A DNA stretch of 64,000 bases from Nostoc piscinale CENA21 (lineage in GTDB: Bacteria > Cyanobacteriota > Cyanobacteriia > Cyanobacteriales > Nostocaceae): the NCBI RefSeq assembly GCF_001298445.1, contig NZ_CP012036.1, forward strand, positions 543,267 to 607,266, read 5' to 3'. Below, one piece after another: positions 1-7,068 of the stretch. Under the pieces are notes generated by a model. The model ran no database searches, had not been told where the DNA came from, and saw only the letters and a program-made list of their open reading frames with translations. The position numbers were made by a program, and so were the translations under genes. Numbering within the stretch: position 1 is the stretch's first letter; the number at the start of each line of letters is the position of its first letter.

Positions 1-682
1 TTAAATCGGAAGCAGGAACATCACTTAAACTCGATTGGATTGTGTATTTAACTATTTGTGGCGGTTTGATGGGAACTTTAGATGTACTCGCAGTTGGTGG
101 TAATGGTGCATCTACTAAGTTTGCACCAGTAATTCTGCTTTCGGAAGCTTTCAAAAATTGAGATTGTTGCAGACTCAATAAGAAATCGTTGACATCGTTA
201 AAAGTCCGCGCGACTCCGGTGATTTCGATACCACCAGCCGGATTTGCGGGTGGCTGACCTTCTGCGGCTGGAATGGGTGGAATTTGCTTGACGTTCTCAA
301 TTTGTACTGTAGCTGGAATGCGATCGCGCAAATCTTGTAACATCGCTGACCAAGGTCGAATTTGGTCAAATACAGTTACTAAACTTTGAGTTTCCCCTTT
401 AACTGCATTTGTTTCTTCCTTGATTTTGTTAATATTTCCTATTTCTGAATCTAATCTAGTGACTTCTTGCTGTAACTGTGCTATGTTCTGCTCTAGTTCA
501 CCATTCTTACCTTGCAGTATCCACCAACCAGCCCCAGCAAAAATCGGTAAACATAAGCCCAAACCAACTCCTAAAAAAATTGGCTTCGGATCGCCAACCG
601 AAAGCTTTTTAGCCGCTTTTTTGTCACTCTTATTTTGATAAATTGGGCGGTCTTTGAGAAAGTTAACATCTAAACTGTACAT
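1..682 (-). CDS. pilN: PilN, type IV pilus inner-membrane assembly protein (3' end beyond the left edge)
   Basis: The first 227 codons of a PilN-like protein are present; the reading frame is still open at base 1. The protein starts MYSLDVNFLKDRP, has a basic cytoplasmic stretch (residues 15-28), one membrane helix at about residues 35-56, then a coiled coil (about 58-95) and a periplasmic region. This is the usual PilN layout. In type IV pilus machines PilN binds cytoplasmic PilM through its N-terminal tail and links it to PilO in the periplasm. Its ATG lies 4 bases after the pilM stop, and the sequence GGGAGGTG at the end of pilM can serve as its ribosome binding site, so the two are almost certainly co-transcribed. 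A pilO gene would be expected just outside the window. In filamentous cyanobacteria these pili serve gliding of hormogonia. Confidence 0.85.
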   Translation of the reverse strand, partial: MYSLDVNFLKDRPIYQNKSDKKAAKKLSVGDPKPIFLGVGLGLCLPIFAGAGWWILQGKNGELEQNIAQLQQEVTRLDSEIGNINKIKEETNAVKGETQSLVTVFDQIRPWSAMLQDLRDRIPATVQIENVKQIPPIPAAEGQPPANPAGGIEITGVARTFNDVNDFLLSLQQSQFLKASESRITGANLVDAPLPPTASTSKVPIKPPQIVKYTIQSSLSDVPASDL

Positions 683-686
683 CCCG

Positions 687-1793
687 TTACACCTCCCGCA
701 TTCCGAGGCCAAGTACGATCGCTAAACCAGAACGTTCCAAAGCTGGATATTTTTGTTCATCAACCTGCAAAGACAATCCCCCCACCGGATCTACTTGTGC
801 AGTTGGCAAGCTTAAGCGTTGTGTGAAAAACTCATCTAGCTGTTGCAGTCCGCCACCCGGCCCAGCCAAGAGGATCTGCGCGATTTCCAAATTTTCACTT
901 TGATTTAAGTAAAAATCGATAGAACGACGCAGTTCATCTGTTAGTTCTCCCACAACTCTCATCATCGCTGCCATCCCAGGATTGATTCCTGTCACCCCAG
1001 TTTGCCCACCATCCATAGGAGTTGCAGGAATAATCATTTCCCGTAAAAGTTCCATATCCCGTGACGTAGGTACACTCATCGCCCTAGCGAGGGCTTCTTG
1101 CATTTGATAAGTACCAATTGGCACATTCCGTGAAAATTGAGGTACTCCGTTCACAATGATGGCTATTTCTGTACTGTCGAACTCAATGTCAACTAGTACC
1201 ACCGCTTCCTGTGGGCCAAATTGCCGCAGTTGGTCGCGGATTGTCCGAATCAGCGCAAAACTGTTAATCTCTAAAACATCGATTTGCAATCCAGCTTGCT
1301 CAAAAGTACTTAAATATGTATCAGTCACCTCCTTGCGGGTGGCTACTAATAATACCTGTACCTTTTCGATGCCGTCCTCATCTACAAAGTACCCAAGTTT
1401 TTGGTAATCTACATCAGCTTCTTCACGCGGATATGGTAAATACAAGCCAGCTTCATGATTTAACACCATGTCCCGTAATTCTTTGTCATCTAACTCAGCT
1501 GGCACTGGAATCAGACGTACGATAGAATCTCGTCCAGGTACACCGGTAGCAACACGAGAAGCCTTGATTTTACTTTCAGCTAATCCTTGCTGAATGATTT
1601 GCGCCATTGTCGGGGGGTCAGTAATTTGACCATCTGTCACCACACCTTCGGGAACAGGAACAGATGTAAAAGATTCTAGTTTTAAACCTTGGCGCTGCTT
1701 GCGTAACTGAACGATGTTTACCCGTTCTGATGCAAGTTCGATGCCAACCCCTTTATTAGATTTGCCAAACAGACTATTGAAGCTTTTCACCAC
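687..1793 (-). CDS. pilM: PilM, actin-like type IV pilus assembly ATPase
   Basis: The 368-residue protein has the PilM fold of the FtsA/actin class. The N-terminus (GVGIELASERVNIVQLRK, residues 16-33) is the first phosphate-binding strand pair, VVLVDIEFDSTEIAIIV is the second, and ILLAGPGGGLQQLDEFF near residue 308 is the adenosine loop. The length matches the family (about 350-370). PilM is a soluble protein on the cytoplasmic face that binds the PilN tail and connects the pilus motor ATPases to the PilNO periplasmic ring. It is the first gene of a minus-strand operon with pilN, only 4 bases apart. A loop around residues 250-275, rich in Gly, Thr and Met, looks like a cyanobacterial insertion. 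The family call is firm; which pilus-dependent behaviour it supports cannot be read from the sequence. Confidence 0.9.
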   Translation of the reverse strand: MVKSFNSLFGKSNKGVGIELASERVNIVQLRKQRQGLKLESFTSVPVPEGVVTDGQITDPPTMAQIIQQGLAESKIKASRVATGVPGRDSIVRLIPVPAELDDKELRDMVLNHEAGLYLPYPREEADVDYQKLGYFVDEDGIEKVQVLLVATRKEVTDTYLSTFEQAGLQIDVLEINSFALIRTIRDQLRQFGPQEAVVLVDIEFDSTEIAIIVNGVPQFSRNVPIGTYQMQEALARAMSVPTSRDMELLREMIIPATPMDGGQTGVTGINPGMAAMMRVVGELTDELRRSIDFYLNQSENLEIAQILLAGPGGGLQQLDEFFTQRLSLPTAQVDPVGGLSLQVDEQKYPALERSGLAIVLGLGMREV

Positions 1794-1848
1794 AGTTCCG
1801 CCGGACTACTAAATAGAAAATTTAATTTGTCAACGCAGTATATTGCGT

Positions 1849-1877
1849 CTTTACGGGTAATTGATTTAGCCTATAAT
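1849..1877 (+). promoter_or_regulatory. Putative sigma70 promoter of the sugar-binding protein gene
   Basis: A perfect TATAAT at 1872-1877 is preceded at 17 bases by TTTACG (1849-1854), four of six matches to the -35 consensus. It lies in the divergent gap between pilM and the binding-protein gene, about 55 bases before the latter's ATG. Confidence 0.45.
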
Positions 1878-1932
1878 CTCGTTAATTCTCCATAAGCTTT
1901 TCATTTCTATCAAGGGTGAAAATACTGGTAAA

Positions 1933-3232
1933 ATGATTCGATTGCAAAAATTCAAACAACTAACAGCTTGGGCAATAATTGGTTTATTGACTAGTTGGAT
2001 TGTTAGTTGCAGCACAGGTAACGTTGGTACAAGTCCAAAACCAGGGACAACAGAAGCAGCCAACATTGAGTTTTGGACAATGCAACTCCAACCTCAATTT
2101 ACTGACTACTTTAAAACTTTGATTTCTGATTTTGAGTCACAAAATCCCGGTGTAAAAGTTAACTGGGTTGATGTGCCTTGGGCAGCTATGGAGAACAAAA
2201 TTCTAACAGCTGTCTCCGCAAAAACGCCACCTGATGTTGTTAACCTCAATCCAGATTTTGCATCCCAACTAGCAGGACGAAATGCTTGGTTAGACTTAGA
2301 TACGGCAATTCCTCAAGATGTGCGATCAACTTATTTACCAAACATTTGGAAAGCCAGCACACTCAATGGCAAAAGTTTCGGAATTCCCTGGTATCTCACA
2401 ACAAGGCTAACTATTTATAACACTGAATTATTAAAACAGGCAGGTATCAGTAAACCACCGACAACCTACGTAGAATTAGCACAGGTAGCACAACAAATCA
2501 AAAATAAAACTGGTAAATATGCCTTTTTTATTACTTTTGTACCGCAAGATTCCGGGGAGGTGATGGAGTCTTTGGTACAAATGGGAGTGACTTTAGTTGA
2601 TGCTGACGGTAAAGCCGCTTTTAATTCACCACAAGGTAAAGCCGCATTTCAATATTGGGTTGATTTGTACAAAAAAGGACTACTACCAAAAGAAGTGTTA
2701 ACCCAAGGTCATCGTCATGCTATTGATTTATATCAATCTGGTGAAACTGCATTTTTAGCTTCAGGGCCAGAATTTCTCAAAACAATAGCTAATAATGCCC
2801 CAAAAATTGCTCAAGCTTCTGCTATTGCACCACAAATTACTGGTGATACAGGTAAGAAAAATGTGGCAGTGATGAATATTATTATTCCTCGCGCCAGCAA
2901 ACATCCTGAAGCTGCTACTAAGTTTGCTTTATTTGTCACAAATGACGCAAATCAATTATCATTTGCTAAAGCAGCAAATGTTTTACCTTCAACTACTAAA
3001 GCATTATCTGATAGTTACTTTAAAGATATGCCAGCTAATGCTTCTACGGTTGAAAAAGCTAGAGTTATTAGTGCAACTCAGTTACAACAAGCTGAAGTTT
3101 TAACTCCAAAATTAAAGGATTTCAAGAAATTGCAAAAGGCAATTTATGAGAACTTGCAAGCAGCTATGTTAGGTCAAAAAAACTGTTGATCAAGCTGTTG
3201 CAGATGCTGCACAACAGTGGAATAATCAGTAA
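1933..3232 (+). CDS. ABC transporter sugar-binding lipoprotein (frameshift near the 3' end)
   Basis: This is a periplasmic solute-binding protein of the extracellular family 1 (maltose/multiple-sugar type). A signal peptide ends in a lipobox (IVSC, about residues 23-26), so the protein is anchored as a lipoprotein. The mature part begins IEFWTMQLQPQF, the typical first strand, and contains the usual sugar-binding-protein blocks (DVVNLNPDFASQLAGR, GKSFGIPWYLTTRL). An A7 run at 3176-3182 shifts the frame, so the plain reading ends at 3189 with QKNC. With six A it would end QKTVDQAVADAAQQWNNQ and stop at 3232, which is the normal C-terminus. No permease or ATPase gene lies next to it, so it must work with components encoded elsewhere. 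The substrate is unknown beyond a probable sugar. Confidence 0.85.
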
Positions 3233-3246
3233 ATTTTGAAAGTGTC

Positions 3247-3284
3247 AGATTTCTGACTTCTTGAAGAAGTCGGAAATCTTTTTG
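3247..3284 (+). terminator. Rho-independent terminator between the binding-protein gene and folC
   Basis: A 16-base stem (AGATTTCTGACTTCTT with AAGAAGTCGGAAATCT, one G-T wobble) is followed directly by TTTTTG. It sits between the two convergent genes and can stop transcription of the plus-strand gene. The A-rich bases on the other side make action on folC transcripts weaker. Confidence 0.8.
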
Positions 3285-3285
3285 T

Positions 3286-4548
3286 TTATACAGGATTTAA
3301 GCTTCCTAAAAAGTGTCCGATTAGATAAAGAGAACCACACAAAACTACTACATTGTTTGTATTAGTAAAAGCTGATGCTAATGCTGATGATACATCTGGG
3401 TAGGTTTGACATAATTTGAGTTTTGGACAAATATTATTAGCCAGATTTGCTAATTCTATAGGATTAGCTGAATTATTATCTGGTACTGGTACTAAATATA
3501 ATTTATCGTTGGTTTGTAGCAGGGCTTGGAAAATTTCAGCATGGTCTTTTGTGGAGAGCATACCAATTACCCAAGTTACATTTCCGGGATTTAAACTATC
3601 TACGTAATTACGTAAGACTTGAGCCGCTGCGGGGTTATGTGCGCCATCAATTAATAATTTATGATTGTGCCAAGTTAGCCACTGCATTCTTCCTGGCCAT
3701 TTGGTGTTTGCCATACCATTGATGATGGCTGATTCAGAAATTTGCCAACCTTGTTGTTGGAGAATTTCTAAGGTTGCTAAAGCTAAAGCTGAATTAGTTA
3801 ATTGAATTTGCCCTTGTAATGGTAAAGGATATTGAATTGAATTTGGAGGATATTGAAGTGATTGATATTCTGCCCAGTCGGGAGAGATTTGCAGTGCAGG
3901 TTGGGGTGTAAATATTGGGCATTGTAATTCTTCGGCACGCGATCGCACAACTTTTTCGGCATCGGCTGGCAATGAACCCATAACAACCGGACACCCAGGC
4001 TTGATAATTCCGGCTTTCTCTCTGGCAATATCGGCTACTGTGGGGCCTAGTTGTTGCCAATGTTCGCGGCTAATGGAAGTAATTACGGTCACCAAAGGTT
4101 CAGAACAAACATTAGTCGCATCTAAACGTCCGCCTAAACCAACTTCTATCACTGCAATATCAACTTGCTGCTGGGCAAAATACAACCAAGCCGCCGCAGT
4201 AATAATTTCAAACTGAGTGGGATATTCATCATCAGGAGAAACAGCCACCTGGACTTTTTGTACAAGTTGACTCAATTCTTCAGCAGAAATTGGCTGTTCA
4301 TTGATACAAATCCGTTCTGTCCAATCAATTAAATGAGGAGAAATGTAACGCCCTGTCCGATAACCAGCTGTGGTAAGTACTGAAGAGAGATAAGCGCAGA
4401 CAGAACCTTTACCATTTGTCCCCGCAACATGAATCACTGATATCCGCTCATGAGGGTTGCCCAGGTTTGCCAATAGTTTGACAATACGCGACAGTCCCAG
4501 ATTCACACCAAAATGTTGCAAAGGTTGAAGTAAAGAATCGATATTCAC
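3286..4548 (-). CDS. folC: FolC, dihydrofolate synthase / folylpolyglutamate synthase
   Basis: FolC joins glutamate to dihydropteroate and extends the polyglutamate tail of folates, using ATP, in the cytoplasm. The 420-residue protein is a Mur-ligase family member. The P-loop GTNGKGS is at residues 43-49, and family blocks SPHLIDWTERICING-like (here CINEQ), VIEVGLGGRLDATNVC and LLIDGAHNPAA (the ATP-ligand and C-terminal domain motif) all follow in order. The length is normal. It is convergent with the sugar-binding protein gene, separated by a strong terminator, and its 5' side is a repeat-filled gap before psbY, so it is probably transcribed alone. Nothing is missing or unusual. Confidence 0.93.
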   Translation of the reverse strand: MNIDSLLQPLQHFGVNLGLSRIVKLLANLGNPHERISVIHVAGTNGKGSVCAYLSSVLTTAGYRTGRYISPHLIDWTERICINEQPISAEELSQLVQKVQVAVSPDDEYPTQFEIITAAAWLYFAQQQVDIAVIEVGLGGRLDATNVCSEPLVTVITSISREHWQQLGPTVADIAREKAGIIKPGCPVVMGSLPADAEKVVRSRAEELQCPIFTPQPALQISPDWAEYQSLQYPPNSIQYPLPLQGQIQLTNSALALATLEILQQQGWQISESAIINGMANTKWPGRMQWLTWHNHKLLIDGAHNPAAAQVLRNYVDSLNPGNVTWVIGMLSTKDHAEIFQALLQTNDKLYLVPVPDNNSANPIELANLANNICPKLKLCQTYPDVSSALASAFTNTNNVVVLCGSLYLIGHFLGSLNPV

Positions 4549-4570
4549 TGGAAGGGGAGTGGGGAGTTGG

Positions 4571-4664
4571 GAGTGCTGAGTGCTGAGGAGCCAGTGCGTT
4601 GGGCGGCTCCGCCGACTTGAAGCAACTGGCGTTGCTGAGTGCTGAGTAATAAACTATTTACTTC
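4571..4664. repeat. 94 bp dispersed repeat, identical to a copy inside the M16 protease gene
   Basis: This block carries GAGTGCTGA-type repeats at both ends and a hairpin core (GGCGGCTCCGCC). Read on the minus strand it is base-for-base identical, over all 94 positions, to 7933-8026. A decayed relative lies at 29160-29196. It belongs to the dispersed repeats common between genes in Nostoc-like genomes. Confidence 0.9.
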
Positions 4665-4744
4665 TGCCTGCTTACTATTGACAAAACCGACTGCCCAGAT
4701 TTACCAGAAACAGCCGGTTGTAAGGTGATAATGTAAATTTATAT

Positions 4745-4870
4745 TTATGCTTCTCTGTTCAAAAAGGTTTGAACTTGTCTCAAAGCTGCGGCACCGATGT
4801 TAAATAAAGCCCAGCCAGCAGCAACAGCTATAGGAGCTAAAACGATCGCTACACGAAAATCGATATCCAT
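4745..4870 (-). CDS. psbY: PsbY, photosystem II low-molecular-weight protein
   Basis: The 41-codon gene encodes MDIDFRVAIVLAPIAVAA followed by GWALFNIGAAALRQVQTFLNREA. It has a single membrane helix at about residues 6-26 and a basic, amphipathic C-terminal tail, and matches the PsbY pattern (RV.IVL.P...A.GWA..NI..A..Q.Q.FL). PsbY is a peripheral thylakoid membrane subunit of photosystem II close to cytochrome b559. It is not needed for oxygen evolution in most conditions. The gene is monocistronic by position, between the folC-side repeat region and a gamma-carbonic anhydrase on the same strand. It is easily missed because of its size. Confidence 0.9.
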   Translation of the reverse strand: MDIDFRVAIVLAPIAVAAGWALFNIGAAALRQVQTFLNREA

Positions 4871-5000
4871 AATTTAGAACCCCTCTGTTAAGTAGAAATT
4901 AAAGTTTTATCAACTCTTCTCATTTTTATTTTTAGCCCAAGTGGGCATTTTTTCCAAGATTCTATGTAAAGAAAGATTACAGTAACTCAAGAACTATTCG

Positions 5001-5573
5001 TTAATCTCCCTTGTCTCCTTTGTCGTCCTTGTCTCCATCTTCCCTTAACTCAGCATAAAAACCAATGTCATCACCTTTCCCCGCATGAACCAAAGCTAAC
5101 TTTTTGTAACGTTCAGCATGTTCTATCAGTTTGCTGGCTTCGGTGGTGCTGATTTGACGCAATACTTTACCAGGAACGCCGACAACTAAAGATAAAGGCG
5201 GTACATCTTTTGTCACAACTGCGCCTGCACCGATAATACTACCACTGCCTACCCTGACCTTATCTAAGACTACTGCCCCAATTCCAATTAAACAGCCGCG
5301 CTCAATATAGGCAGAATGTATCACAGCGCGATGTCCAACAGTCACATGATCTTCTAAAATGGTGTGCAACCCAGGATCACCGTGCAGAATGGCTCCATCT
5401 TGGATATTTGTGCATTCACCAATCTCAATCCGCTCTACATCTGCTCTGACTACTGCTCCATACCAAATACTGGCTCCGGCTTGGATTGTCACAGCACCTA
5501 TAACAACAGCGTTGTCTGCAACGAAGGCTGCTAGAGAAAAATCAGGAGATGGCCAGTAAGAAGCGGTAGACAC
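5001..5573 (-). CDS. Gamma-carbonic anhydrase family protein (left-handed beta helix)
   Basis: A 190-residue hexapeptide-repeat protein. Successive turns (AVVIGAVTIQAGASIWYGAVVRADVERIEIG) form a left-handed beta helix that trimerises in this family. The three zinc-ligand histidines are present at H64 (AILHGD), H81 (VGH) and H86 (VIH), counted from the GTG at 5573. I prefer that GTG (giving STASYWPSPDF) over the TTG at 5618, because homologues start there. The C-terminal tail ends in a run of acidic and lysine residues (DKDDKGDKGD) that looks like low-complexity read-through of a repeat. The family includes true gamma-carbonic anhydrases and acyl/sugar transferases; the three His favour CO2/bicarbonate interconversion, but activity cannot be proved from sequence. 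Confidence 0.8.
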   Translation of the reverse strand: MSTASYWPSPDFSLAAFVADNAVVIGAVTIQAGASIWYGAVVRADVERIEIGECTNIQDGAILHGDPGLHTILEDHVTVGHRAVIHSAYIERGCLIGIGAVVLDKVRVGSGSIIGAGAVVTKDVPPLSLVVGVPGKVLRQISTTEASKLIEHAERYKKLALVHAGKGDDIGFYAELREDGDKDDKGDKGD

Positions 5574-5817
5574 GATAGAATAGGAATATGGTACCCAGGA
5601 ACACTGGAGAAACTCCAACCTTTGAGAAGCTGGTTCAAAACCAGAATACCATGCTGTTAAACCTCTATACTGAGGAAAACACAGTTTACAATTGTTCTAA
5701 ACTGCAAGTACGTTTCCGTGCAGTTACGAAAAATTAACTCAAAGTGGAGGAGCCGAAGTGTAAAATCGAACCTAATGGTGCTAATGAAGAAGAAATTATG
5801 TTTGTACGCACTTCATG

Positions 5818-6327
5818 ATGAATCCAGGTTTGCAGTACCCAATATTTGGTCACGAAATTCAGTGTCCCCACTGTCGGCAGACTATTCCGGCTTTGACACT
5901 TACAGATACCTATCTTTGCCCTCGTCATGGCGCATTTGAAGCCAACCCTAAGACTGAGGAGTTAATTCATCTACAGTCAGGTCGTCATTGGCGCAGATGG
6001 AATGGGGAATGGTATAGACAACACACTCATCCTGATGGGATACGGTTTGAAATTCACGAAGCTTTAGACAAACTGTATACCCAAGGCTACCGAGCAACAA
6101 AGGTAATTATTGCCAGACGTTATCAGGAATTGATGAGTGGTTATTTAGAACGCAGTACCCCTTGGCGTTCTGGACAGCCAGAGACGACATCGGCGCGACT
6201 CTATGGTTTACCAGTAGAATTTAGTCCCGATTCCACAGAAGAACCTTGCTGGGAAGTGATTAATTTCGATTTGGAAAAAGAACCGGGAGTGCCTGTACGC
6301 TACCCTTATTTCAGGTTGTTTGAGTAA
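5818..6327 (+). CDS. Conserved cyanobacterial protein, TIGR02652-like, with zinc-ribbon-like N-terminus
   Basis: A 169-residue soluble protein starting MNPGLQYPIFGHEIQCPHC. I use the second of two adjacent ATGs. The N-terminus holds CPHC (about residues 16-19) and a second site CPRH about 16 residues later, arranged like a small metal-binding ribbon. The rest is rich in aromatic residues (HWRRWNGEWYRQHTHPDG, CWEVINFDL). I recognise the pattern as the TIGR02652 family, found almost only in cyanobacteria and without known function. It is divergent from the gamma-carbonic anhydrase gene, and a heptamer repeat follows its stop. Confidence 0.7.
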   Translation: MNPGLQYPIFGHEIQCPHCRQTIPALTLTDTYLCPRHGAFEANPKTEELIHLQSGRHWRRWNGEWYRQHTHPDGIRFEIHEALDKLYTQGYRATKVIIARRYQELMSGYLERSTPWRSGQPETTSARLYGLPVEFSPDSTEEPCWEVINFDLEKEPGVPVRYPYFRLFE

Positions 6328-6330
6328 GAC

Positions 6331-6364
6331 TGAAGTGTGAAGTATGAAGTATGAAGTATGAAAT
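6331..6364. repeat. Heptamer short tandem repeat (TGAAGTA)n
   Basis: About four to five copies of TGAAGTA/TGAAGTG lie just behind a stop codon. Such short tandem repeats are typical of heterocyst-forming cyanobacteria. A related array is at 35643-35684. Confidence 0.85.
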
Positions 6365-6475
6365 TACTTTAACTATAAAATCTGGAAAAAATTTTTCTAG
6401 GTATAAAAAGTGAGTAAGTAAAGAGGATTTCTTAACTTTATCCTTCACACTTTACACTTCATACTTTTTAAAATT

Positions 6476-6919
6476 ATGCACCACGCCTCTATCCGGACTG
6501 CGAATATTCATCGCGCGATCGCATTTTATGAATTGTTGGGGTTTACCGTATGTGAACGCTTCACTACAGGCTATACTCTGGCTTGTTGGATGGAAGGATT
6601 AGGCGGACGCATTGAACTGATTCAAATTCCCCAACCCAAACCTGCGCCTGATGCGTTTGATGATGAGCATTATGTGGGGTATTATCATTTGTCTTTTGAT
6701 TTAACGGAACTTACCCCAGATTTACCTAGCTGGTTAATCGATTTAAAAACCAGCTTTGCATTAGCAGCACAAAACCAGCCAGAACAATTATCACCCCTAA
6801 AAATCTTGTTAGAACCCACACAGCAGCAAATAGGCGATCACATTTGGGAAGTTGCCTTCATTGCAGATAGTGATGGTCTACCCTTAGAATTTATTCGGAC
6901 TTTAACTAAACTCGGTTAA
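6476..6919 (+). CDS. VOC (glyoxalase/bleomycin-resistance fold) protein
   Basis: The 147-residue protein has one VOC repeat pair. It starts MHHASIRTANIHRAIAFYELLGFTVCER (the classic first beta-alpha-beta unit with the His metal ligand) and ends WEVAFIADSDGLPLEFIRTL, the standard last strand with a Glu ligand. The middle region (WMEGLGGRIELIQIPQP) holds the second pair of strands. Metal-dependent VOC enzymes include glyoxalase I and dioxygenases. The substrate is not visible here. The gene is alone between two intergenic regions carrying repeats, so context gives no help. Confidence 0.75.
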   Translation: MHHASIRTANIHRAIAFYELLGFTVCERFTTGYTLACWMEGLGGRIELIQIPQPKPAPDAFDDEHYVGYYHLSFDLTELTPDLPSWLIDLKTSFALAAQNQPEQLSPLKILLEPTQQQIGDHIWEVAFIADSDGLPLEFIRTLTKLG

Positions 6920-7068
6920 ATCAGCTTATATCTTTATATACTTTTTGTTATTAGTCTAATTTCTTCTTGGTGGTGTCGCTGATTTCAGTGTTCTCTAAGA
7001 AAGAATAGACTGTTATTCATGGCGCTGATCAATGTGTATTTTAATTTAATAAACACATCTACCAAAAA

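Noticed and set aside
3176..3188. A-AAA-AAC heptamer as a programmed -1 frameshift site at the end of the sugar-binding protein gene
   Set aside because: A -1 shift gives LLIKLLQ, not the family C-terminus. The expected end needs +1, so a simple extra A is the better explanation.
3794..4060. Minus-strand frames inside folC
   Set aside because: Out-of-frame readings of folC; the real frame has the full enzyme motifs.
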